From Bradyrhizobium sp. AZCC 1693 (lineage in GTDB: Bacteria; Pseudomonadota; Alphaproteobacteria; Rhizobiales; Xanthobacteraceae): a stretch of 64,000 nt of DNA. Numbering within the stretch: the first letter of the stretch is position 1; each line of letters begins with the position of its first letter. Where the stretch lies: positions 3,968,001-4,032,000 of the forward strand of contig NZ_JAZHSD010000001.1 of NCBI RefSeq assembly GCF_036924745.1, written 5' to 3'. Under the pieces are notes generated by a model that saw nothing but the letters and a program-made list of their open reading frames with translations, did no database searches and had not been told where the DNA came from. Made by a program: the position numbers and the translations under genes. Of the stretch, positions 23,657-32,133 are shown piece after piece.

Positions 23657-25225
23657 ATGACCTCGCACCGGATCACTTTGCTGGTCGGGGCCATGCTTTT
23701 CGGCATCGCGGGCAGCGCGCATGCCGCCGGCGACATCACGATCGTGCGCGACCTTGCCAGCCGCGTCGGCCCCGTGATCGGGTCGGCGCAGGCTTGCCGG
23801 GACATTGCGCGTCCCCGCATCCAGACCATTATCGACAAGTTTTCACAGGTGATCCGGGAAGCCTCGTCGAACGAGGCGGAGCGTTCTGATCTCACCCAGA
23901 CGTTCGATCGCACCGTGGCCGAAGGACGCACCGCTGTGACCTCCGGCAGGATCGATTGCATCCGGGCCGACCGTCAGCTTGCCGATCTCGAACGCTCGAT
24001 CTCCGGACCGAGCCTCTCCAGCGTCATCGGCCCGTCGCCTGCCGCAGCGGCCACCGCCGCAAACGCGGCGACCGCGCCGACAGCCAATGTCCCGGCCGGC
24101 CCGCTGCCGCGCGGCATCGGCGAAAAGGAAATCCGCTTCGGCATCGCCGCCCCCTTCTCCGGTTCGGCCCGCGAGCTCGGTCGCCAGATGAAGCTCGGTA
24201 TCGAAACCGCCTTCAACCGGATCAACGATTCCGGCGGCGTTGACGGCCGGATGCTGAAATTGTTCGCCGCCGACGACGGCTACGAGCCTTCGCGCACCGG
24301 CGAAGCCATGAAGCAGCTCTATGAAAAGGACCAGGTGTTCGGCATCGTCGGCAATGTCGGCACGCCGACCGCGGCGGTGGCGATCCCCTATGCGCTCGAA
24401 CGCCGGATGCTGTTCTTCGGGGCCTTTACCGGCTCCAACATCCTGCGCAACGATCCGCCGGACCGCTACGTCTTCAACTATCGCGCCAGCTACGCCGAGG
24501 AAACCGACTCCGTCGTCCGTTATCTCGTCAAGATTCGCCGGCTGCAGCCCCGGCAAATCGCGGTCTTCGCGCAGCAGGATTCGTACGGCGACGCCGGATT
24601 TGCGGGCGTCGCCAAGGCGTTTCGCTCGATGGGCGTGAACGACGGCGCCATCGTCCGCCTCAACTATGCGCGAAACACCGTCGACGTCGACGACGCGATC
24701 AACCAGTTGAAGCTTGCGAAGCCGCCGATCAAGGCCGTCGTCATGGTCGCGACTTACCGGGCCGCGGCGAGGTTCATCGAGAAGACCCGCGACCTCTATC
24801 CCGGCATGATCTACTCCAACGTCTCGTTCGTCGGCTCCACTGCGCTTGCCGAAGAACTGAAGCTGCTGGGTCCGCGTTACACCAACGGCATCATCGTGAC
24901 GCAGGTGGTGCCGGCGGTGTCGGGCTATTCGTCAGCCGTGCTCGAATACAAGAACGCGCTCGCCAAGTATTTCCCGGGCGAGGCGCCGGACTACGTGTCG
25001 CTCGAGGGCTATGTCGCCGCCAACGTCCTGATCCAGGGCATCAAGCGGGCCGGACCGCAGCTCGACACCGAGCGGCTGATCGACACGCTGGAGACCATGC
25101 GCAATCTCGACCTCGGTCTCGGGACCTCGCTCGGGTTTGGCCGCTCCGAGCACCAGGCCTCGCACAAGATCTGGGGCACGGCGCTCGATGAAAGCGGACG
25201 CTACCAGCCGCTCGATCTCGAATGA
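23657..25225 (+). CDS. Leu/Ile/Val-type ABC binding protein with extra N-terminal domain
   Basis: Secreted protein of 522 residues. A signal peptide (1-24) is followed by an unusual region of about 100 residues (about 25-125) with two cysteines and helical character (ACRDIARPRIQTIIDKFSQVIREASSNEAERSDLTQTFDRTV), an Ala/Pro linker (about 126-150), then a complete Peripla_BP_6 fold (IGEKEIRFGIAAPFSGSARELGRQMKLGIETAFNRINDSGGVDGRMLKLFAADDGYEPSRTGEAMKQL ...). Ordinary LivK-type proteins are about 370-400 residues and lack the first domain. No permease or ATPase gene is adjacent, so it may act in sensing or with a distant transporter. The upstream one-TM protein is a possible partner. Confidence 0.8.
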   Translation: MTSHRITLLVGAMLFGIAGSAHAAGDITIVRDLASRVGPVIGSAQACRDIARPRIQTIIDKFSQVIREASSNEAERSDLTQTFDRTVAEGRTAVTSGRIDCIRADRQLADLERSISGPSLSSVIGPSPAAAATAANAATAPTANVPAGPLPRGIGEKEIRFGIAAPFSGSARELGRQMKLGIETAFNRINDSGGVDGRMLKLFAADDGYEPSRTGEAMKQLYEKDQVFGIVGNVGTPTAAVAIPYALERRMLFFGAFTGSNILRNDPPDRYVFNYRASYAEETDSVVRYLVKIRRLQPRQIAVFAQQDSYGDAGFAGVAKAFRSMGVNDGAIVRLNYARNTVDVDDAINQLKLAKPPIKAVVMVATYRAAARFIEKTRDLYPGMIYSNVSFVGSTALAEELKLLGPRYTNGIIVTQVVPAVSGYSSAVLEYKNALAKYFPGEAPDYVSLEGYVAANVLIQGIKRAGPQLDTERLIDTLETMRNLDLGLGTSLGFGRSEHQASHKIWGTALDESGRYQPLDLE

Positions 25226-25277
25226 TCAGGAAGCCGCGATATCAGTGTCGCGGCTTCTTCACGCCTGATGTCTGCGC

Positions 25278-26051
25278 TCAGCGCTTCTCGATCACCAGAC
25301 TCTGGATGGCGCGGCCGAAATAGCCGCGCTCGTCGGCGAGCCGCGCCATCGCGAGCCCGGCGCCGTCGGGACCGATCCAGGATTCGGCATCGAGCAGGAT
25401 CCAGTCGCCGGCCGGCTCTCGCGAAAAATTCACGGTGATGTCGGCGTTGAGAAAGGTCCATTCGCGAAAATCCAGCACGGCCGAGGTGCCGTTGCAGAAA
25501 TCCGCCGCCGCCATCGCCCGCATCGCCTGCGAAACGGCGGCGCCCTCCACGATCGGCCGGTCGACGCGGTACCAGATCGCGCCGGGACCGGGCGAGCCGA
25601 ACCGACCGCGGGCGGCACGCAGCGACATGCCTGATACGAACGGGCTGGAAGAATAATCCGCGGGCTCGACCCGCGATTGATCCGGCCCCGGAAGCTCGAC
25701 CGGCAGGATCGCAGCCTCGGGCGGCAATTCGTTCGCCTGCACCTTGATCTTCAGCACGGTCGCGCCGACCACGACGACACCCTTGGCGAGCAGCCTGACG
25801 GCGCAGAGCTGGATCTTGCGTCCCTCGCGCAACACCTCGCTCTCGATCGTCAGCGGCGCCACCGGCACGGGGCGCATCAGGTCGACGGTGACACGGGCGA
25901 CCCGCATCGGGACGGCAGCCGGAATCCGCTCCGCCGCCCACACCACCAGCGCCGCCGGAGGCGAGCCATGCTGCATGTTCGGGTCCCATGGCCCCGCAGC
26001 AAAGGGGCTGGTGACGACGTTGTTGCCGTCAACACGAAAAATGGCATCCAT
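25278..26051 (-). CDS. TesB-like acyl-CoA thioesterase
   Basis: Double hot-dog acyl-CoA thioesterase of 257 residues, hydrolysing acyl-CoA to free acid and CoA. The N-terminal hot dog contains HGSPPAALVVWAAERIPAAVPMRVARVTVDLMRPVPVAPLTIESEVLREGRKIQL, the second AMAAADFCNGTSAVLDFREWTFLNADITVNFSREPAGDWILLDAESWIGPDGAGLA. The start at 26051 fits the family; the open frame continues 164 codons upstream, overlapping the SDR gene antisense, and is rejected. It lies 125 bp downstream of the SDR gene on the same strand. Its physiological substrate is unknown. Confidence 0.8.
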   Translation of the reverse strand: MDAIFRVDGNNVVTSPFAAGPWDPNMQHGSPPAALVVWAAERIPAAVPMRVARVTVDLMRPVPVAPLTIESEVLREGRKIQLCAVRLLAKGVVVVGATVLKIKVQANELPPEAAILPVELPGPDQSRVEPADYSSSPFVSGMSLRAARGRFGSPGPGAIWYRVDRPIVEGAAVSQAMRAMAAADFCNGTSAVLDFREWTFLNADITVNFSREPAGDWILLDAESWIGPDGAGLAMARLADERGYFGRAIQSLVIEKR

Positions 26052-26176
26052 CGGGTGGGAGGTCCTGTCGATCAAGGGGAGCAGCTTCTTTGCCTTGTTC
26101 GACGGAACGAGTCGAGGCCGCGGTGGGCATAGCGCTGTGCGCCATTCGCGGGAGACGAAGCGCAGGACAGCAAGCT

Positions 26177-26914
26177 TCAAATGAACGCCATCCCGCCATT
26201 GAGGACGATGGTCTGTCCGGTCATGTAGCTGTTGCCGAGCACCATCGCCACCGCCTGCGCCACTTCCTCGGCCTGGCCCATGCGGCCGAGCGGGATGTTG
26301 CGGGCGAGATCGGTGCGGCCGCCCATCATGTCTGTTGCGATCAGCGACGGTGCCACCGCGTTGACGGTGATGCCTTCCTTGACCAGCCGCGCGGCATAGC
26401 CTCGCGTGAGCCCTTCCATGCCGGCCTTGGAGGCGTTGTAGTGCACGCCGATGGCGCCGGCGCCGCGCGCCGCACCCGACGAGATATTGACGATGCGGCC
26501 CCATTGGCGCGTCCGCATCGCGGGCAGCACCGCCTGCGTGCACAGGAACGCCGATTTCAGGTTGACCGCGATGGTGCGGTCGAAATCATCCTCGGTGAGG
26601 TCATCGACGCCGCGCACGATCGCAACGCCGGCATTGTTGACGAGAATGTCGACCGGGCCGAACGCCGAAGCGACCTGATCTACCATCGCCGCCACGGCCG
26701 CTGCCTGCGAGACATCCGCCGCCACCGCGATGGCGCGGCCGCCATTGGCCTTGATGGCGGCGACGACCGCCTCGGCATCAACAGCGTGCTCGCGATAGTT
26801 GACCGCGACCGCGGCGCCGGCCTCGGCCAGAGCCAGCGCGATCGCCGCACCAATACCGCGGGACGCGCCCGTCACCAGCGCGACATGCGCGCCCAGATCC
26901 TGTACGTTTGCCAT
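26177..26914 (-). CDS. Short-chain dehydrogenase/reductase (FabG-like)
   Basis: Classical SDR of 245 residues. NAD(P)-binding GASRGIGAAIA, the NNAG motif (LVNNAGVAIV), catalytic Ser in IVNISSGAARG and the catalytic pair in HYNASKAG (Tyr-x3-Lys) are all present. The C-terminal IVLNGGMAFI is typical of FabG-like enzymes. The start at 26914 is set by GTGAGG upstream; the frame has 11 more codons. It may reduce a 3-oxoacyl thioester or oxidise an alcohol; the downstream thioesterase gene hints at acyl-thioester metabolism. Confidence 0.85.
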   Translation of the reverse strand: MANVQDLGAHVALVTGASRGIGAAIALALAEAGAAVAVNYREHAVDAEAVVAAIKANGGRAIAVAADVSQAAAVAAMVDQVASAFGPVDILVNNAGVAIVRGVDDLTEDDFDRTIAVNLKSAFLCTQAVLPAMRTRQWGRIVNISSGAARGAGAIGVHYNASKAGMEGLTRGYAARLVKEGITVNAVAPSLIATDMMGGRTDLARNIPLGRMGQAEEVAQAVAMVLGNSYMTGQTIVLNGGMAFI

Positions 26915-27011
26915 CGAAACCTCACTTGCCGTCAAAAGCGGATGCAATCATATCACTGCGGAAGAGCCGGAGTCGAAACGCTGACGATGTGAACGGCGCC
27001 CCGGCCGAACA

Positions 27012-28106
27012 TCATGTTGCGTTCGACCCCACGCGCTCCAGAAATTCCTTTACGGTATTGACCGTTCCGGTGCTGGTCGCGACGTAACCGGGCAAGCTCG
27101 CAACCCCATCCTGGAACTCGCGGCCCTTCATGATGTCGATGATGCGCCGCATCGGCTCCGTCTCCAGAAATGTGCGCTTACAGACGAAGAAATAATCCTC
27201 CGTCAGCAACCGGATGAAATCGAGCCCGAACTGCCGCGCGGCGGCCTCGACGCCAAAACTCACATCCGCCATGCCGCTGGCGACATAGGCGGCGACGGCG
27301 GCGTGGGTGAACTCCATTTGCTGCGCACCGTTAATCCTGGCCTCGTCGACCTTGTGCAGCGCCAGCAACTGATCGAACAGCCGCCGCGTGCCGGAATCAT
27401 GGTCGCGGTTGACGAAGCGCGCCTTGCGATCGACGACATCTCTGATCGAGGCGATTTTCAGCGGATTGCCACGCTTGACCATCAGGCCCATTTCCCGCGT
27501 CACGAAACTGATGACGCGGTCCTCGCGTGGGTCGAGCCATTCCTTGCAGGCCCGAATGCCCTGCGCGCGCAATTCGCCGCGCGGCAGATGCACGCCGGAA
27601 AGGTCGCATGCGCCCTGCGCCAGCGACACCAGCGAATTCTGATTGCTGACATAGCGCAGATCGACGCCGATGCCGGGTTCGCGGTCGAGCAATTCGCGCA
27701 ATTTCGACACCGCAAAACCGTGGCTGGCGTGAACGCGGATGACGGACGGGCGTTGATGCAGGAACGGCTTGATCTCGGTAACGAGTTCCTGCGCGAGATT
27801 TTCGAGCTGCGGGCCGAGCCGCGCCTGCATGCGCTCTCCGGCCCAGACCAGTTTTTCGCCGAAGGCGGTGAGCGCCGTGCCCTTGCCGCGGTGGGTCTCG
27901 ACCAGCGGCACGCCGAAGAAATCGGACCACTGCTCGACCAGATTCCAGACATGCCGATAGGAGAGCTGGGCATGCTTCGCCGCGCTGGTGAGTTTCCCGG
28001 TCTTCCGGATTTCATTGAGAACGCCAAGCATCACCACCGCCGTCTCCGGACTGCCTTCCTTGTGAAATCGCCAGACGGTTTCGATCTCGACGTGATGCAT
28101 GGTCAC
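27012..28106 (-). CDS. ModE-like HTH regulator with PBP-like sensor domain
   Basis: Protein of 364 residues. Residues 20-95 form a ModE/LysR-type winged helix (MLGVLNEIRKTGKLTSAAKHAQLSYRHVWNLVEQWSDFFGVPLVETHRGKGTALTAFGEKL). Residues from about 120 on resemble the cytosolic PBP-like sensor also present in the tup regulator at 4988 (DLSGVHLPRGE, KARFVNRDHDSGTRRLFDQLL, ADVSFGVEAAARQFGLDFIRL). It is divergent from an aldehyde dehydrogenase gene across an AT-rich gap with inverted repeats. An oxyanion ligand such as molybdate or tungstate is inferred from both domains; the regulated gene is inferred from position. Confidence 0.8.
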   Translation of the reverse strand: MTMHHVEIETVWRFHKEGSPETAVVMLGVLNEIRKTGKLTSAAKHAQLSYRHVWNLVEQWSDFFGVPLVETHRGKGTALTAFGEKLVWAGERMQARLGPQLENLAQELVTEIKPFLHQRPSVIRVHASHGFAVSKLRELLDREPGIGVDLRYVSNQNSLVSLAQGACDLSGVHLPRGELRAQGIRACKEWLDPREDRVISFVTREMGLMVKRGNPLKIASIRDVVDRKARFVNRDHDSGTRRLFDQLLALHKVDEARINGAQQMEFTHAAVAAYVASGMADVSFGVEAAARQFGLDFIRLLTEDYFFVCKRTFLETEPMRRIIDIMKGREFQDGVASLPGYVATSTGTVNTVKEFLERVGSNAT

Positions 28107-28152
28107 TCACTTATGAAATTGACTGCATATCTTTGCAAAGCATAGGCACACC

Positions 28153-28218
28153 ATATCATATTTACAAAAGGCCTTGTCCTCCTAATTTCAGGTACAACAA
28201 ACGGATGAAATATGATAT
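28153..28218. promoter_or_regulatory. Inverted repeats in the divergent promoter region of the ModE-like regulator
   Basis: ATATCATATTT (28153-28163) is the exact reverse complement of AAATATGATAT (28208-28218), with 44 bp between. The region is strongly AT-rich in an otherwise GC-rich window. The right copy covers the aldehyde dehydrogenase start codon, so binding there would block translation initiation or transcription. This is a candidate operator pair, by symmetry only. Confidence 0.5.
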
Positions 28219-29702
28219 CGATTGCATATGGTTATGACCGCGCGCCGATCCCCGCCATCGCATCTGCCAAGCCCCGGCTGCTGCTGATCGACGGCCGGCA
28301 CGTCCCGTCCGCCTCCGGCCGCACGTTCAAGACCCTCAATCCGGCCAACGAACAGGTCATCGCGACGGTGGCCGAAGGCAACGCGGCCGACGTCGATCGC
28401 GCGGTGGCGGCGGCGCGGCGCGCCTTCGAGGGCCCTTGGCGCACCATGCGCGCCTCCGAACGCGGCCAGATCTTGCTCCGCTTAGCCGAGCTGATGAAGC
28501 AGCACGCCGACGAGATCGCAGCCCTTGAAAGCCTCGATGCCGGCAAGCCGATCGCAGGCGTGCTGCGGCAGGACCTCCCCGCCGCCATCGATACGCTGAC
28601 TTACTATGCAGGCTGGGCCGACAAGATCAGCGGCGAGGTGGTCTCGACGCGGGAAGAAGCCCTCACCTACACCATGCGGGAGCCGGTTGGCGTGGTTGCC
28701 GCCATCGTGCCCTGGAATTTCCCGCTGATGATCGGGATGTGGAAATTGGCGCCGGCACTGGCCTGCGGCTGCACCATCGTGATGAAGCCCGCCGAGCTGA
28801 CATCGCTTTCCGCATTGCGCATCGGCGATCTGGCGCTCGAAGCCGGATTGCCGCCCGGCGTTCTGAACATCGTTACCGGCCCCGGACGCGTGGTCGGCGA
28901 TGCGCTGGTCAATCATCCCGACGTCGACAAGGTGACGTTTACGGGATCGCCGGGCGTCGGCCGCGGAATTCTGCGCGGCGCCGCCGGCAACTTCAAACGC
29001 GTGTCGCTCGAACTCGGCGGCAAGTCCGCCAACGTCATCTTCGACGACGCCGATATCGAGGCGGCCAGCAAGGCGGCGGCCTCGGGAATCTTCTTCAATG
29101 CCGGACAGGTATGCTCGGCCGGCTCACGCGTGCTGGCCCATGAGAAGGTCTATGACGAAGTGGTCGAGCGGCTGACGCAGCGCGCCAGGGCCATCCGCAT
29201 CGGCGATCCCGCCGATCGCGCCACGGCGATGGGGCCGGTCATCTCCGAGAAGCAGATGAAGAGCATCCTCGATTACGTGGATATTGGCCGCAAGGAAGGC
29301 GCGCGGCTGACGACGGGCGGCGAGCGCGTCGGCGACCGCGGCTATTTCATCAGTCCCGCCGTTTTTGCCAACGTCGAGCACCAGATGCGCATCTCGCAGG
29401 AAGAAATCTTCGGGCCCGTGGTCAGCGTCATCAAGTTCAAGGATGAAGCCGAAGCGCTCCGCATCGCCAACGGCACGGCCTACAGCCTCGCAGCCGGCGT
29501 CTGGAGCCGCGACATCGGACGGGTGCAGCGCTTCGCCAAGCAGGCGAAGGCCGGAACGGTCTGGATCAACACCTATGGCTACACGGACGTGCGGCTGCCA
29601 TGGGGCGGCGTGCGCGATTCAGGATTCGGCCGCGAACACGGCACGGCCGCGCTGGAGAATTTCACCGAGCCGAAGGCCGTCTGGATGAATCTGAACGTGT
29701 GA
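28212..29702 (+). CDS. NAD(P)-dependent aldehyde dehydrogenase
   Basis: Aldehyde dehydrogenase of 496 residues that oxidises an aldehyde to its acid. Seen: the cofactor segment VPWNFPLMIGMWKLAPALACGCTIVMKPAE, FTGSPGVGRGI, the general-base ELGGKSANVIFDDAD and the nucleophile motif FFNAGQVCSAGSRVLAHE, whose Cys is catalytic. Conserved QEEIFGPV and PWGGVRDSGFGREHG follow. The only in-frame start is ATG 28212, which lies inside an AT-rich inverted repeat. It is divergent from a ModE-like regulator, so its expression may depend on an oxyanion signal. The substrate is not deducible; betaine- or phenylacetaldehyde-type enzymes are similar. Confidence 0.88.
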   Translation: MISIAYGYDRAPIPAIASAKPRLLLIDGRHVPSASGRTFKTLNPANEQVIATVAEGNAADVDRAVAAARRAFEGPWRTMRASERGQILLRLAELMKQHADEIAALESLDAGKPIAGVLRQDLPAAIDTLTYYAGWADKISGEVVSTREEALTYTMREPVGVVAAIVPWNFPLMIGMWKLAPALACGCTIVMKPAELTSLSALRIGDLALEAGLPPGVLNIVTGPGRVVGDALVNHPDVDKVTFTGSPGVGRGILRGAAGNFKRVSLELGGKSANVIFDDADIEAASKAAASGIFFNAGQVCSAGSRVLAHEKVYDEVVERLTQRARAIRIGDPADRATAMGPVISEKQMKSILDYVDIGRKEGARLTTGGERVGDRGYFISPAVFANVEHQMRISQEEIFGPVVSVIKFKDEAEALRIANGTAYSLAAGVWSRDIGRVQRFAKQAKAGTVWINTYGYTDVRLPWGGVRDSGFGREHGTAALENFTEPKAVWMNLNV

Positions 29703-29750
29703 GCGCCGCACGACCGCCAAGGCCGGCAACTGCCAGGCCTCATCTTGGCC

Positions 29751-29775
29751 GCCCTCTCCTCTTAAGGGAGAGGGC
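29751..29775. terminator. Hairpin between convergent aldehyde dehydrogenase and nitronate monooxygenase genes
   Basis: GCCCTCTCC (29751-29759) pairs with GGAGAGGGC (29767-29775) around a seven-base loop. No T-run follows on either strand, so it is a structural stop or a trimmed copy of the CTCTCCC/GGGAGAG repeat seen at 41030 and 58147. Confidence 0.5.
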
Positions 29776-29785
29776 GCCACGCTCG

Positions 29786-30754
29786 TTACAGTGCGGGGTC
29801 GATCGCCTCGTCATATTCTTGTCTGAACCGCGCGATCAGTTCGGCAGCCGGCAAGACCTTGGCGACGCTGCCGACGCCCTGGCCGGAGCCCCAGATTTCC
29901 TTCCAGGCCTTTGGCTTGGCGCGCTCGCCCGACGCATCCGTACCGAAGCTCATTTTTGAGGGATCCGAGGTCGGGAGATTGTCGGGGTCCATGCCGGCCG
30001 CGACGATCGACGGCTTCAGATAATTGCCGTGTACGCCGGTGAACAGGTTGGAATAGACGATGTCTTCCGCGGCCGAGGCCGTGATCATCTGCTTGTAGCC
30101 CTCGACCGCATTGGCTTCGGTGGTGGCGATGAAGGCGGAGCCGATATAGGCAAAGTCGGCGCCCAGTATGCGCGCGGCGCGGATGGCGCGGCCGTTCGCA
30201 ATCGCGCCCGACAACGCGATCGGACCGTCGAACCAGGCCCGCGTCTCCGCCACGAAGGCCAGCGGCGAAATCTCGCCGGCATGGCCGCCGGCGCCGGCCG
30301 AGACCAGGATCAATCCGTCAGCGCCCTTCTCGACCGCCTTGTGCGCGAATTTCTGATTGATCACGTCGTGGAAAACGATACAGCCCCAGCCATGCGCGGC
30401 CTGATTGAGTTCCTCGCGCGCACCGAGAGAGGTGATCATCATCGGCACCTTGTGCTTTTCACAAAGCGCCAGATCCTGATCGAGCCGGTTGTTCGACTTG
30501 TGCACGATCTGGTTCACCGCAAACGGTGCCGACGGCCGCGCAGGGTTGGCCTTGTCGTAGGCCGCAAGCTCTTCCTTGATCCGCGCCAGCCATTCGTCGA
30601 GCAGCGCCGGCGGCCGGGCGTTCAGCGCCGGAAACGAGCCCACCACACCCGCCTTGCATTGTGCGATCACCAGATCCGGCACGGAAATGATGAAGAGCGG
30701 CGCACCGATCACGGGTAGCGACAGACGGCCCTTGAACAAGGCAGGCATGGACAT
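29786..30754 (-). CDS. Nitronate monooxygenase family flavoprotein, copy 2
   Basis: FMN TIM-barrel protein of 322 residues, clearly paralogous to 17836-18819: LSLPVIGAPLFIISVPDLVIAQCKAGVVGSFPALNARPP, VNQIVHKSNNRLDQDLALCEKHKVPMMITSLGA, GADGLILVSAGAGGHAG and LSGAIANGRAIRAARILGADFAYIGSAFIAT. It would oxidise a nitronate or related carbanion. It is convergent with the aldehyde dehydrogenase gene and shares no obvious operon. Two members in 13 kb suggest different substrates rather than redundancy, but nothing in the sequence identifies them. Confidence 0.85.
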   Translation of the reverse strand: MSMPALFKGRLSLPVIGAPLFIISVPDLVIAQCKAGVVGSFPALNARPPALLDEWLARIKEELAAYDKANPARPSAPFAVNQIVHKSNNRLDQDLALCEKHKVPMMITSLGAREELNQAAHGWGCIVFHDVINQKFAHKAVEKGADGLILVSAGAGGHAGEISPLAFVAETRAWFDGPIALSGAIANGRAIRAARILGADFAYIGSAFIATTEANAVEGYKQMITASAAEDIVYSNLFTGVHGNYLKPSIVAAGMDPDNLPTSDPSKMSFGTDASGERAKPKAWKEIWGSGQGVGSVAKVLPAAELIARFRQEYDEAIDPAL

Positions 30755-30861
30755 TCGAGACGATCCTTCGGTTTATTCAAGCGGGTGAGGCATCGCCGTA
30801 GAGATGCCGGACGTCATACCAACAAGGCAATCTTTCCAGTGTCAAGTATTGCGTTTTGGCG

Positions 30862-31428
30862 CTACTGGCACAGCGCCCTCGTCACGTAATTTTCCGTCTT
30901 GCAGTCGCCCGGCTCGCGCTTGCGGCCGGGCAGGTACACTTTCGGCGAGCATTTCTCGGCCGCGTCGGTATCGAGGCTCTTGCCTTCCTTGTAGCCCTTG
31001 ATCTGGCACAGCCGGTCGGCGCCGGCCTTACAGTCCGGCGCGCCGTTGGCCGCCACAAGACATGCCGCTCGCCCGCTCACCATGATCGAGGGCCTGGCCA
31101 TGTTCGACAGGCTCTGGCCGGCGTCCTTGGTGCGCGCGTTGAAATCGTCGATGGTCTCGCCCGGGCTCTTCAGCGGCGGCAGCAGCGATTTGGATTTCTC
31201 GAACAGTTTTTCGATTTCGTTGATCAGCCCCGGATTTTCCTCGCGTCGCGGCGCGGCCGGCTCGATCTGCTGCGGCTCGGGCTGAGCCGGCAGCGGTTGC
31301 TGGGCCGGCGACTGCACGCCGAGCCTAGGTGGAGGCGCGGCCTGCGGCCAGCCGGCTTCGAGAGCGGCCGCCAGCATGGATGCAACGAGGCCGGCGGTCG
31401 CAAGTTGCGTCCCGAATGGTTTGCGCAT
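30862..31428 (-). CDS. Secreted cysteine-containing hypothetical protein
   Basis: Protein of 188 residues. The N-terminus (MRKPFGTQLATAGLVASMLAAALEA) is a likely signal peptide. A Pro/Gln-rich linker (about 27-60) leads to a helix (NPGLINEIEKLFEKSKSLLPP) and then a compact C-terminal region with five cysteines (AACLVAANGAPDCKAGADRLCQIKGYKEGKSLDTDAAEKCSPKVYLPGRKREPGDCKTENYVTRALCQ, six with the last). The cysteine spacing suggests disulfides in the periplasm. No known family is recognised. The flanking genes (nitronate monooxygenase, DedA/YqaA protein) share the strand but give no clue. Confidence 0.6.
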   Translation of the reverse strand: MRKPFGTQLATAGLVASMLAAALEAGWPQAAPPPRLGVQSPAQQPLPAQPEPQQIEPAAPRREENPGLINEIEKLFEKSKSLLPPLKSPGETIDDFNARTKDAGQSLSNMARPSIMVSGRAACLVAANGAPDCKAGADRLCQIKGYKEGKSLDTDAAEKCSPKVYLPGRKREPGDCKTENYVTRALCQ

Positions 31429-31467
31429 GACACGAACGTAGCCTGAAGCCGGGATGCCGGCAAAGCG

Positions 31468-31509
31468 CTAGATCAGCTTGAACGCGATCTAGACCAGCTT
31501 GAACGCGAT
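31468..31509. repeat. 21-bp tandem duplication covering the end of the DedA/YqaA gene
   Basis: Two 21-bp units (31468-31488 and 31489-31509) differ at one position. Read on the minus strand they encode IAFKLV-stop and then IAFKLI-stop, so the gene end including its stop codon has been copied. Confidence 0.85.
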
Positions 31510-32088
31510 GTAGAAGCCGAGCACCAGTACAACCGCCCCGATGGCAACCCACAGGCCGAGCCGCTTTTCCAGTTCGCTCCGGATCAGGTCGCCGTAGCGG
31601 TTGAGCAGAACGGCGACGACGAAGAAGCGCCCGCCGCGCGCCACGACGGAGCACAGGATAAACAGCCAGATATTGTAGCCGGCGAAGCCCGAGGTGATGG
31701 TGACGAGCTTGTAGGGGATCGGCGTCAGCCCCTTCAGCAGGATGATCACCGCGCCCCATTCGGCATAGGAGGCCCGGAAGGTCTCGACCTTGTCACTGAG
31801 ACCGTAGATGGTGATGAGCCAGTGCCCGATCGAATCGTAGAGCAGCGCGCCGATCGCGTATCCGAGCATGCCGCCGGCGACGGAAGCGATCGTGCACACG
31901 GTCGCGAACCACCATGCCTTCTTCGGCCGCGCCAGCGACATCGGCAGCAGCATGATATCGGGGGGAATCGGGAAGAACGAGCTTTCCGCGAACGCGACCG
32001 CCGCCAGAATCCAGAGCGCGTAGGGCTTGTCGGCGGCGTCGATGCACCAGTCGTAGGTCCGTTTGAGCATGCGCGCATGAACCATCAT
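31489..32088 (-). CDS. DedA/YqaA-family membrane protein
   Basis: Polytopic inner-membrane protein of 199 residues of the SNARE-associated/DedA superfamily, YqaA branch, linked to membrane homeostasis and lipid-carrier or polyprenyl transport. Features: FAESSFFPIPPDIMLLPMSLARP (the re-entrant acidic and proline motif), GGMLGYAIGALLYDSIG, and GLTPIPYKLVTITSGFAGYNIWLFILCSVVARGGRFF (the basic motif). The start may be ATG 32088 or the Met six codons in (32070). It is 45 bp downstream of the HisE-like gene and possibly co-transcribed. Its stop codon lies in a tandem duplication. Confidence 0.82.
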   Translation of the reverse strand: MMVHARMLKRTYDWCIDAADKPYALWILAAVAFAESSFFPIPPDIMLLPMSLARPKKAWWFATVCTIASVAGGMLGYAIGALLYDSIGHWLITIYGLSDKVETFRASYAEWGAVIILLKGLTPIPYKLVTITSGFAGYNIWLFILCSVVARGGRFFVVAVLLNRYGDLIRSELEKRLGLWVAIGAVVLVLGFYIAFKLV

Positions 32089-32133
32089 GCGGCGGATTTG
32101 TCCATGCCGGAAAAGGACGGAATTCGGGAGGAA

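Noticed and set aside
26052..26543. Upstream extension of the thioesterase frame
   Set aside because: The extra residues are an out-of-frame reading of the SDR gene; the thioesterase family N-terminus begins at 26051.
26090..26992. Plus-strand open frame of 300 codons opposite the SDR gene
   Set aside because: His/Arg-rich shadow without motifs; the SDR on the other strand has all catalytic residues.
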